Source of the DNA: Trigonopsis variabilis
Taxonomy: Eukaryota; Ascomycota; Trigonopsidomycetes; Trigonopsidales; Trigonopsidaceae
Length of the DNA stretch: 64,000 bases
NCBI GenBank assembly: GCA_003707065.3
Contig: PPXM03000003.1
Coordinates: 1,240,001-1,304,000 of the forward strand
Reading direction: 5' to 3'
Shown: in pieces, positions 30,628-39,285 of the stretch
Numbering within the stretch: the stretch's first letter is position 1
Layout of the letters: each line of letters starts with the position of its first letter
The notes under the pieces: generated by a model
Database searches by the model: none
Seen by the model: only the letters and a program-made list of their open reading frames with translations
What the model was told of the DNA's origin: nothing
Program-made: the position numbers and the translations under genes

Positions 30628-33285
30628 ATGCTGCCTCAGGCTCAACCTTGTTCCATTCAGAAAGATATTTCACTTGGCTGTCAGAATTGCACACCTCAGT
30701 CATTTATGTGGCCTAGCACCGATGTAAATACTCAGGGAGAGGCCAGGAATTCTATGGATAACTATCAAGTTGACTCCTCCGCGTCGGGAGAACCTAGTTT
30801 CTCGTCGAGTGAAACTAGCCCGGCACTCGATGAATCAAGTCAAGGCTCTGGTGGTGAAGGAATAAGCGAGGCTAATGGCCAGACTAAAGACTGCATGGTT
30901 TCGTCTGGTCGTTCTATTGGTCTGCACGGTTCCAAGTCGGAGAACAAATATCATCGTCCTCATATACATGCTCCAATATTTCATCACCGGCGTTTTCCTT
31001 ATAGCCTAAATGAAGAAACATTACCTCTTCCAACTGCACTACCTATCCGAAAACATCTGAGTAAGAAGGACGAGGACCGTTTGAATAAGGATCTGAAGAA
31101 GATCTTGAAAATTGCCGAGCCGACGGAGGAACATGCTGAGGCGAATCAAATTTTCCTTAGCAAGCTTCGAAAAATCCTTGATCGGGAATGGTCTGAGAAG
31201 AAAGTCATTATCCACCCCTTCGGCTCGACCCAGAATCTTCTTGCGACCTCGGAATCAGATTTGGACATATGCATAACTACAGAAGACCCTACATTTAACG
31301 ACGTCAGAGCTCTTTCTAATCTTTTAGTGTCCAAGGGAATGCAATGTCTTCTATGTATCCCTACTGCCAAGGTCCCCATTACTCGAATTTATGACAATGA
31401 AACAGGCGTATGCTGCGATATGAATTTTAACAACACCCTGGCTCTGGAGAATACTCGCCTTATAAGAACTTATGTTCAGATCGACTCTCGTGTCCGCCCG
31501 TTTGCTGTCCTCATCAAATACTGGACTAAATGTAGGGAACTTAATGATGCTGGTAAGTTCAAAATTGCATGTCCATCCAATTCTAACCTTATTACAGCTT
31601 ACGGAGGAACTTTAGGCTCCTACACTTGGCTTTGTGTAATTATCAACTTCCTCCAGACAAGAAGTCCGCCTATCTTGCCTGCTCTCCACATGCATAAGCA
31701 TGAAAAGGAGTATGTCAATGGCGTCGAAGTTGGCTTTTGCGAGGATCTGATGGAACTGGCTGAATTTGGAAAGGCTAACACCGAAACTCTTGGTCGTCTG
31801 GTTTATGAATTTTTCAAGTACTATGGGTACAAGTTTGATTACAACGATCGGGTCATCTCCGTCCGTCAAGGAAAGCTTCTAACGAAGAAATCAAAAGGAT
31901 GGCGGACATCTCACAACAACGGATTCTGTATTGAAGAACCGCTATCTAGTACCCGTAATCTTGGGAATACAGCCGACGATTCATCTGTTCGGGGGATCAT
32001 CCTAGAGTTTCGAAGAGCCTTTGATGCTTTGGCCTTGGATCGGGATGTGCAATTACTCTATTCCCGCTATGATCCTCAGACTGAAGGCTTATTTGTTCAA
32101 CCTACGGCTGGCATCTATTATGGGCACATTCCCCAAGAAATACAGTTGAGGCGTCCGGACGATATCAAATATCGTAATCGTCGCAATACATTGGTTAATC
32201 CCTCTTTGATGACTTGGCAGAACTACTACGTGGGCGCTCCAGTATTTGCTCCTGTTGACTGCTTTCCTGTGATTCCTTATGTTCCCTACCCTCCCCCGCA
32301 TATGGTCTTCAATGAAGAATGTGACGTCAACGTAGACGACTCCACAGGGGAGAGCCAATGGGACAAATTCGCAAGATCGCGATCGACTTTCATGGAGAGA
32401 TGTCGCGATTTCCAGTTTGCACGTTTCTATAGGCAATATGGCCCTGTCCCATTTACATACTACCTTTCAGAGAACGAAGCTCGGTCACACGCGGAAGCTA
32501 CTCCGCATCCTAATGGAGTTAAGGACTCTCTCCCTTCTCGACAAGATAATGAAATCAAGAGGAAAGTTCTTCGTCGACCTTCTTTACCCGATCATATGGG
32601 AGCTAATGCTATGAAGAGTCGTGCGAAACTACAAACACAACGTGAGGCTCAAGGACGTCACAATGTTTCGGGTGAGAATGAGAGTGACTCAGATTCTCTA
32701 GAACTATCTCCCTCGGATGTTCCTCATACCCCTCCACACAGCTTTTCTTGTATTGCTCAGGAACGGATTGCGGGTTCAGATGTCATTCAACCTAAATGTG
32801 CTGGTAACAAGGTTAATGTTCCAGTATATGAATATCAAAAATCGACTGAGACATCTTCAAATGATAGTCACGCTACGTTTAGACCTCAGTCTTCGCAATC
32901 GCTAGGAGGCGACCTGAATTATGTCGAGCAGCATACCCCCATACCATTAAGGTCTCAGCAAGCTCCAGAGAAGAGACCACTATCTTACGCTTCCATCGTC
33001 AAATCCAGTTCAATTGAAGACCGGCAAGACTTGAATGGGAGCTCATTGGGATGTAATGGACGAAGGACAAGTGTAGGAAGCGTCAATTCGACGCCGGAGA
33101 AGAAGACTAGGGCATGTGTCACTCCCAGAAGTAAAAAAGGTGTTTTCAAAGGGCACATGAGCGAGAAAGGTCAAAGAGTTTTGTCATTGGACGAGTCTCA
33201 CTGGGACATGGATAGCGGAGAGAGCAGTAACGAGGAAAATAGGACACAGCAAGAACCCGGGGATTTCGAACGCAAAGGAGGATAG
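30628..33285 (+). CDS. Cid1-type cytoplasmic terminal nucleotidyltransferase (poly(A)/poly(U) polymerase)
   Basis: Intronless, 885 aa from ATG 30628; an in-frame ATG at 30706 would shorten it by 26 residues. The N-terminal 120 residues are disordered. The nucleotidyltransferase core contains HPFGSTQNLL followed by ESDLDICI (two catalytic Asp), and CDMNFNN supplies the third. The central and PAP-associated domains follow (RPFAVLIKYWTK, SYTWLCVIINFLQ, LVYEFFKYYGYKFDY). The last 350 residues are Ser/Pro-rich with basic clusters and probably disordered. S. pombe Cid1, Cid11 and Cid13 have the same core and add U or A tails to RNA 3' ends in the cytoplasm. Whether this one prefers UTP or ATP cannot be read with confidence. 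It is not the nuclear Trf4 type. Confidence 0.9.
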   Translation: MLPQAQPCSIQKDISLGCQNCTPQSFMWPSTDVNTQGEARNSMDNYQVDSSASGEPSFSSSETSPALDESSQGSGGEGISEANGQTKDCMVSSGRSIGLHGSKSENKYHRPHIHAPIFHHRRFPYSLNEETLPLPTALPIRKHLSKKDEDRLNKDLKKILKIAEPTEEHAEANQIFLSKLRKILDREWSEKKVIIHPFGSTQNLLATSESDLDICITTEDPTFNDVRALSNLLVSKGMQCLLCIPTAKVPITRIYDNETGVCCDMNFNNTLALENTRLIRTYVQIDSRVRPFAVLIKYWTKCRELNDAGKFKIACPSNSNLITAYGGTLGSYTWLCVIINFLQTRSPPILPALHMHKHEKEYVNGVEVGFCEDLMELAEFGKANTETLGRLVYEFFKYYGYKFDYNDRVISVRQGKLLTKKSKGWRTSHNNGFCIEEPLSSTRNLGNTADDSSVRGIILEFRRAFDALALDRDVQLLYSRYDPQTEGLFVQPTAGIYYGHIPQEIQLRRPDDIKYRNRRNTLVNPSLMTWQNYYVGAPVFAPVDCFPVIPYVPYPPPHMVFNEECDVNVDDSTGESQWDKFARSRSTFMERCRDFQFARFYRQYGPVPFTYYLSENEARSHAEATPHPNGVKDSLPSRQDNEIKRKVLRRPSLPDHMGANAMKSRAKLQTQREAQGRHNVSGENESDSDSLELSPSDVPHTPPHSFSCIAQERIAGSDVIQPKCAGNKVNVPVYEYQKSTETSSNDSHATFRPQSSQSLGGDLNYVEQHTPIPLRSQQAPEKRPLSYASIVKSSSIEDRQDLNGSSLGCNGRRTSVGSVNSTPEKKTRACVTPRSKKGVFKGHMSEKGQRVLSLDESHWDMDSGESSNEENRTQQEPGDFERKGG

Positions 33286-33472
33286 AAGGGGGATGTTTTT
33301 TCTGATGTGATTATGAACTTCATGATAAGGCATTATAGCATTTTTAAAAATGGGAGCGAGGGTACTAGGAAAGGTTACGGAGACCCAGACGCGACAGAAG
33401 TCATCATATTGTTAGACAGACTGATATTGTTAAAAATACATATAGGAAGATGTGTAGCCGAATAATTTTGAT

Positions 33473-34039
33473 CTAGTCTCGGTGCCGCTGACGAGCCAGC
33501 TGTAATTCGAGGTGGGCTATCCTGCTTTCTAGTGAGGCCCATTGAGTATTTTGGGTTATGACTGCAGTCTGATACCAGGTCTCAAGTAATTTGATTGTGT
33601 AGATGACCAGGGATTTGTAGTTCTCGAATGTTTGCCGGGTTCGGGAACGCAATTCAGCGATTGCGGGGTACGAAACCGCGAGGAGAGGTGAGCCGTCAGA
33701 ATGTGGAAGGTTATTCAAAGAATTTGATATTCGACGCAATTCATCAACAGATGATAAGATTCTGGTAGCGTTTGCCAAGATTAGCGAGAGTTTGACCTCG
33801 CGAGGAGGGTCGCTGGGACAATCACTAGACGATTGGCGGGCTGGATTCACGTAGCCTGCTATAGATAAAGCATCTAAAGTTCTTACTAACGATACTAGGC
33901 CTTCTTGGGAGATATGATGCTTCAAACATAATCTATGAAGATTCGATGAGATCTGGTTAATTCGTTCTTCACTGGAACAGCTGAGATCCAACTGAGCAAT
34001 GGCCAATTCGATTCTTGAAAGCCTATCAGATAAGGACAT
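33473..34039 (-). CDS. Probable dynactin p24 (DCTN3/Ldb18-like) subunit
   Basis: 188 aa with an ATG at 34039 and no intron. The protein is almost entirely alpha-helical and coiled-coil in character. It starts with a short heptad (LSDRLSRIELAIAQL), has a central segment KLSLILANATRILSSVDEL and ends with WASLESRIAHLELQLA. These three blocks line up by eye with the start, middle and end of animal dynactin p24, which has similar length and forms part of the shoulder of the dynein activator. Identity is low and helical proteins mislead, so this is a moderate call. Alternative: another small coiled-coil subunit of a cytoskeletal or kinetochore complex. It converges with the Cid-type gene 187 bp away. 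Confidence 0.5.
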   Translation of the reverse strand: MSLSDRLSRIELAIAQLDLSCSSEERINQISSNLHRLCLKHHISQEGLVSLVRTLDALSIAGYVNPARQSSSDCPSDPPREVKLSLILANATRILSSVDELRRISNSLNNLPHSDGSPLLAVSYPAIAELRSRTRQTFENYKSLVIYTIKLLETWYQTAVITQNTQWASLESRIAHLELQLARQRHRD

Positions 34040-34672
34040 GTGAAACTTGCAATAAGATCTGGGAAACCCGTTCAGGAGGAAATGCGAAGGAAATGCGAAA
34101 AGTCGCGGAGCAAAAATGAATCAGCGACGGCCAAGACTTCTCGGACTTGTTGATCGGGTTTAGATACGGAAAGAATTGGAAGAGACGAGGATGTGGAGAA
34201 TGAAAGGAAGAAAAGAACTTGACAGCTGCTGGGATTGGTCAAGTGATCAACCATGGGATTCATACAGAGAGCGACATGATACGTGGTGATAGGCTGGTTG
34301 CCAGGGAGCACACCCAACCGATCAAGTCAACTGATAACGACCAGCAGCAAACCGGAATAGCTGTAAGCCGTAAAGAAAAACGAGCGAGTAATTGAATAGA
34401 GTTCAGATAAATAATACGATTTTCGAGGCCATTCGCCGTTTTGCGATAGGGAAAGCGCCGCATTGACATGAGATGTGGCTGGTGGTCGATGATGGGACAG
34501 GTGGCGTAGAGGGCGCCTATAAAAGGCGCCATACAACGCACCTTGTCCATCATCACTCGAGGTATTGGAGGTCATCATTTGGATTAAACCAAGCTCGCCA
34601 GTTCTCTCTTGTCCCTCATTATTGCCTCTTGAATTGAGTTTTTAAGGAATTGATAATTTTGATAGTTTTGCA
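34040..34672. other. Divergent intergenic region, p24-like / subtilase
   Basis: About 630 bases. The subtilase side has the palindrome-framed TATA box listed separately, a CT-rich leader (34591-34625) and an AT-rich stretch directly before the ATG. No gene seen. Confidence 0.5.
34512..34530 (+). promoter_or_regulatory. TATA box framed by a perfect inverted repeat
   Basis: The sequence is GGCGCC, TATAAAA, GGCGCC: a canonical TATA box sitting exactly between two copies of a 6-bp self-complementary GC block. It is 143 bp upstream of the subtilase ATG, a typical TATA distance for a strongly expressed fungal gene. Confidence 0.6.
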
Positions 34673-36459
34673 ATGCGTCTTTCTACAGCTTTGGTGGTAG
34701 CTTCGGCTGCGTTTTCATCGGCTATGCCCACAAATAATCTTCCCAAGGAAGATGCCTCGACTGTCCCTAATACTGAGCGTCAATCGTCTTACACAGCTCC
34801 AATTGTTTCTGGTGGCCAAGACATCGTGAAGGATTCATATATTGTTGTATTCAAAGATACTGCGAGTTCCGAGCAAGCCGACAGTCATCGTCGATGGGTT
34901 GAAGATCTCCACAATCGCTCTCTCGCTAAACGAGGAGACCAGCATCCCTTTGTTTCTGAATACGGCGAGGACCACGGTGTAAAGCATAATTTCAGCATCG
35001 AGGGTAAATTGAACGGTTACACTGGTATCTTCGATGACGAGGTCATTGAACAAGTCCGCAATAGTGATGAGGTAAGTCTAATCTTTGACATAGGTCTTGA
35101 AGCTATTTTTGGGTCTCTTTCTTCCCCTTAATCGTTATCTATCTAAATCTGTTTCTTCTTTGCACGATTTGTTTCTTCTCGTTTCTCATATATTATTTGA
35201 AATGTCGGATTTCGGCTTCTTGACCTATCACTCTAGTTATCGCTTTATCGCTGACTCATCGCTTATCCGATAAGGGTTGTCATGTCACATGAGGTGCCAT
35301 GAGAACCTGTTAGGTCACGTGCTCAACGGTTTAGGTCTTGTATATTGAAAAAGATTCGATTGTCCATACGATGGGCGTTGATAACCAATACGATGCTCCT
35401 TGGGGATTGGCTCGTATTTCTCACCGTGAGAAGTTGAGTCTTGGAACCTTCAACAAATATCTCTTTGACAGTGAAGGTGGAAAGGATGTCATCGCTTATG
35501 TTGTGGATACCGGTACTTACTGGAAACACGTTGATTTTGAAGACCGCGCATTCTGGGGTGCGACTATCCCTGACGGAGATGATGATGTTGATGGAAATGG
35601 GCATGGTACCCATTGCTCAGGTACCATTGCCGGTAAGACTTATGGTGTCGCTAAGCGTGCTCAGGTTGGAGGCGTTAAAGTTCTCCGCTCCAATGGATCT
35701 GGATCCATGTCGGATGTCATCAAGGGTGTTGAATTTGTTGTCCAAGCTCATAATGACAATGTCAAGAAACGCAAAGGTTACAAGGGTACTACGGCAAACA
35801 TGTCCCTTGGTGGTGGTAAATCACCTTCTCTCGATTTAGCTGTGAATGCAGCTGTTGAGGCTGGTGTGCATTTCGCTGTTGCCGCCGGTAATGAAAACCA
35901 AGATGCTTGCAATACCTCTCCTGCAGGTGCAGCACGACCAATCACAGTCGGTGCTTCCGGAATTGATGATTCTCGTGCGTACTTCTCCAACTATGGCAAG
36001 TGCGTCGACATTTTTGCTCCTGGCCTTCGCGTCTTGTCCACTTATATTGGTAGTCCCTATGCCACGGCCACTTTGTCTGGAACTTCGATGGCCTCGCCTC
36101 ATATCACCGGCCTTTTGACTTATTTCGTGTCTCTCCAGCCGACTCCGGGCTCCGGGTATAGTGGCGGTCTGATTACCCCTACAAAGCTCAAGAAGCGTCT
36201 GATTGCATATGGCACTCAAGGAGTACTCACTGATGTGCCTTCTGACACTCCCAATATCCTTGCTTACAACGGCGGTGGTGCAGCCAATCTCACCGAGATT
36301 TACTCCGAGAGCGACATGGGTATTGAGTCTGCTGAGGACAAGGACATCTCCGAGGTCTTGCGAGAATTGCAGAATGCCATTTCCTTGAATACCGATTCCT
36401 CCGGCACCCTGGACGAAAGCTTCTTCGCCCTATTTGACAGCATTGCCGGAAGTGCCTAG
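34673..36459 (+). CDS. PRB1: Cerevisin-type subtilisin-like serine protease (vacuolar proteinase B / Isp6 family)
   Basis: Two exons, 34673..35071 and 35335..36459, give 507 aa. A signal peptide (MRLSTALVVASAAFSSAMP) is followed by an I9 inhibitor propeptide (about 50-140, DSYIVVFKD and NGYTGIFDDEVI). The S8A catalytic domain has Asp191 (VVDTG), His about 224 (GHGTHCSGT), the oxyanion region and Ser about 384 (GTSMASP). Codon composition is regular, consistent with high expression. The fold and propeptide are those of vacuolar proteinase B and S. pombe Isp6/Psp3, which act in vacuolar protein turnover and autophagy. The 263-nt intron is far longer than the local norm and joins in phase 0 to read DEVLYIEKD. 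The zymogen should mature by autocleavage. Confidence 0.93.
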
Positions 36460-36990
36460 TTGTAGTGATGGCTTAATGGTTACTGTTCAGTTTATGACAC
36501 CGCTTTTATACGTATATAACTTTATGGTTTGATATAAGTAGTCCTACGTAGAATCAGTTGTCTCTATGCAATGCCATCGCCGAGAATCGTAATTTGAAAA
36601 GCTGTTATAAGCTATCATTGTGCTACGAGAAACGCGGTTATCGCGACAAATGACTAATAGTGTGGAGCCGCCGATGGCGCTTTTGGCATGATGGTAACGC
36701 TAAGGCAAGAATGATGCTTGGAGATAAATTGAACGTGCTTCTGCAAGTCTGTGAGGCAAGATCGTACCCCTACGGCATTAGAAGATGATATTCTACATAC
36801 TCAAGTCATGGGTCTATCGATTGTAGGAATCTAGGACACCATTCAAGACAAGTGTGTCCTATTCTGTGCAACTGATGATAAATGGTAGTTTCACTTCATT
36901 CGCAAAGTGTAATCGTTAGGAGGAATTCCAATCCACAATGATACAGCGGGATTTCAATCTGGAATTCTCTTATGTCTTTTTTGGAATTTT

Positions 36991-37014
36991 GCCAGGTCTG
37001 GTTATGGACCTGGC
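36991..37014. repeat. Perfect 8-bp inverted repeat
   Basis: GCCAGGTC and GACCTGGC flank an 8-nt loop (TGGTTATG). The end is 124 bp before the PQ-loop ATG. It could form a hairpin in DNA or in a long leader, or be a dyadic protein site. Confidence 0.7.
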
Positions 37015-37020
37015 ATTTCT

Positions 37021-37048
37021 GTTCCTATAGCGCGCTTGGCGCGGGAAC
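37021..37048. repeat. Nested GC-rich inverted repeat
   Basis: GTTCC pairs with GGAAC, and inside them GCGC pairs with GCGC across GCTTG. It begins 6 bp after the previous hairpin and ends 90 bp before the PQ-loop ATG. Confidence 0.6.
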
Positions 37049-37138
37049 GGAGTCCTCCAGTAACGGCAGCGAGAAAATTAGCAATCTACAAACTATAAAA
37101 ACTGTGGGCCCAAGAAATCATATCAACATAAAGTCGCG

Positions 37139-38088
37139 ATGTCCAACGATGGAAAAGACCCTGTGGTATGGTTATATTTAAAGGGGGAACTAACAAAAGG
37201 TGTCTACTGTCCTTGGTACGATCGGAACTGTCCTATGGTGTATCCAACTAATTCCACAGTGAGTAGAGAGGATAAGAAGGGACAAGCTGACAGATAAGAA
37301 TTTGGTTCAATTATCGACGAAAGTCCACAGAAGGATTTCCCTTGTCTATGGCCGCTTTATGGCTCGCTGCAGGAATCGCCCTTGCGTCATACTTTCTGAT
37401 AATAAAACCGAATATGGCTTTACAAGTTCAGCCTATTATATTTTCCTTTTTATGCTTAATATCCACTGGGCAATGTTTATACTATGGTATGCGTATGAGT
37501 GCGCGCAAAGTCATACCTTTACTCATTGGTATCACAGCTCTTAGCGGGGGCATCATGGCAGCGTTTGTCTGTGGGCTAAGGATTCCCTACAATAACGGAC
37601 ATAAGCAAGCTGTTATACCGGTCGGAGTATTGAGTGATGTCTTCATTATCGCTGGACTTTTACCGCCCTATTATGACATATGGAAACGCTACGGACGAGT
37701 CGTGGGATTAAATTTTCTCTTCTTGTTCATAGATTCGAGTGGAGCAGTATTCTCGTTAGGCTCATTGTTTACTGAGAACTCAAAGCCTGACGCAATGAGT
37801 TTGGTTGCGTATATTGGAATGATGGTATTAGAGTATGGGATATTTGCTAGTCATGGAATATGGCTCCTGAGAAATTACATTCGACATAAGAAAGGACTGC
37901 AGCCATTGAAAGACTATAGAGGAAAAGAAAATGATGAAGAACAATGGGGCAGTCAAATGAGCGACGATGAAAAGACGACATGTGATGAATCAAACACGGA
38001 AAGACAGAGTATAGAGGAGGATAATGAACTTGCCGACGACGACAATGATCGTGAAAAAAGAGAAGGAACCCTGCCTGATCAGACATAG
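37139..38088 (+). CDS. PQ-loop (SWEET/cystinosin-like) membrane protein
   Basis: Three exons, 37139..37165, 37200..37258 and 37299..38088, with introns of 34 and 40 nt. Phases agree and give 291 aa. The start MSNDGKDPV leads into the first helix (VSTVLGTIGTVLWCIQ) and the first PQ loop, LIPQIWFNYRRKSTEGF, which is split by intron 2. Further membrane helices follow. The second loop reads GLLPPYYDIWKRYGRVVG, with Pro-Pro in place of Pro-Gln. The C-terminal 75 residues are acidic and cytosolic in character. PQ-loop proteins export amino acids or sugars from vacuoles or lysosomes, or act as sorting receptors. The substrate here is unknown. The two 5' exons total just 86 nt but carry the diagnostic first loop. 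Confidence 0.88.
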
Positions 38089-38590
38089 TGATGGTCGACT
38101 ATACTTTCTTTCAGCCTTTCCGGTAACTGATGCATCCCAAAGTGATCCTTTTGGTGAAATAGTTCAGTTTACTCATCCTTTCTCGCACTCATGTTGTCTA
38201 TATACTAGAATTGGGCGATCACCCTTGCATTGATGACTTTCGTGGAATAATCCATGCACTTGCCTAATGGGGTTAAGGAGATCTGTCGGTGCGGCTCCCA
38301 ACACCAAACCTCGCTCCCACCATCCTGGGCATTTGGGCTTCAACGAAATACATGATAACGGTTATATAAAGTATGGCATTTGTTTTTATTTCTATTTTAC
38401 TGGGGTTTATCAAATTGTAGAAGAAACAAAAAAGTAGAGTAGCCGTAGATATTTGTGCTGGGAGTACTTCCCCATTAAGGAGATCGGTTGAGGTTTACTT
38501 TCTGTCCCAGGCGGCAACAGAAAGGGGGCCGGTACTAAGGTGGTGGGGGTGGGTAGGAAGGCCAATTAATCTGGCCCACATGCTGCATTA

Positions 38591-38849
38591 TGTAGCGGCT
38601 GGCTACACACTAGGAAGATGTGGTTGGTATACTCCACCAATGTGATTCAGTGTGATTCATTGGTGATTTAGTGTGATCTAGTGTGATTCGGCATGAGTTG
38701 GTAAGGCACCTTTTCTCTCTTTGCCTGAGAGGTCAGAAGGTTGACGATGAAGGCCGGAAGCTATAAAAGCAGATTTGACCGCGCGCCTTTCGATTTGACT
38801 TGAAAATTACTATGTAGCCTTAATAAACATCATATTAATTAGCCTAACA
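38591..38849 (+). mobile_element. Possible solo LTR fossil of an LTR retrotransposon
   Basis: The segment begins with an inverted repeat TGTAGC/GCTACA, as many fungal Ty3-type LTRs do. It holds a tandem GTGATT array and a TATA-like CTATAAAAG near 38761. AATAAA follows at about 38822 and the end is CTAACA. No matching target-site duplication, primer-binding site or internal coding region is visible. If real, it is an old remnant; the family is undetermined. Confidence 0.22.
38641..38690 (+). repeat. Degenerate tandem repeat, five units of about 10 bp
   Basis: Units TGTGATTCAG, TGTGATTCAT, TGGTGATTTA, GTGTGATCTA and GTGTGATTCG follow one another at 10-bp spacing. The helical-turn spacing would suit a bank of protein-binding sites. 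It lies inside the possible LTR remnant. Confidence 0.65.
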
Positions 38850-39285
38850 GTTCCTTGATCCCTGTATAATGCGGTAGAGCCCCTGCATGATTCTCAGGTC
38901 TGGACCGTCACAGCAGTGGGCCCCGTAATTACTTTACCCAATTAGGCAATACCTTGGACCAGCCACTTTATCGTCAACGCAAGATTATTAGCACTTTTCT
39001 CTGGGCTGCAAACCTTAAGACGACAACATTGTCTTCGTTCATATCTTTGTTTAATTATTTTTCCGGGTTTGATTGAGGTATGACAATTGTGATTAGCCGC
39101 TGCATGATGGCTGGCTCTATGTGGTTAGGACTTTCATCTGACTTTAGGTAGCACGACCTTTTTTTCTGGGACTCATACCGGTCCTAAATTACTTATACAC
39201 TGATCCAAAGTGATCCTCTTCAACCTTGCCCTAGTTCTGGCGTTCTCTTAAACGGAACACAACCAGCCGAGAGGACAAGTCAAAG

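Larger units (their letters stand above)
36460..37138. other. Intergenic, subtilase to PQ-loop gene
   Basis: About 680 bases. The only marked structure is the pair of inverted repeats at 36991-37048, listed separately. Otherwise AT-rich without a gene. Confidence 0.5.
38089..39285. other. Intergenic, PQ-loop gene to F-box gene, with possible LTR remnant
   Basis: About 1.2 kb without a coding frame. It holds a GTGATT tandem repeat and a candidate solo-LTR-like segment, listed separately. The block TTAAGGAGATC occurs twice, near 38273 and 38476. Confidence 0.45.
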
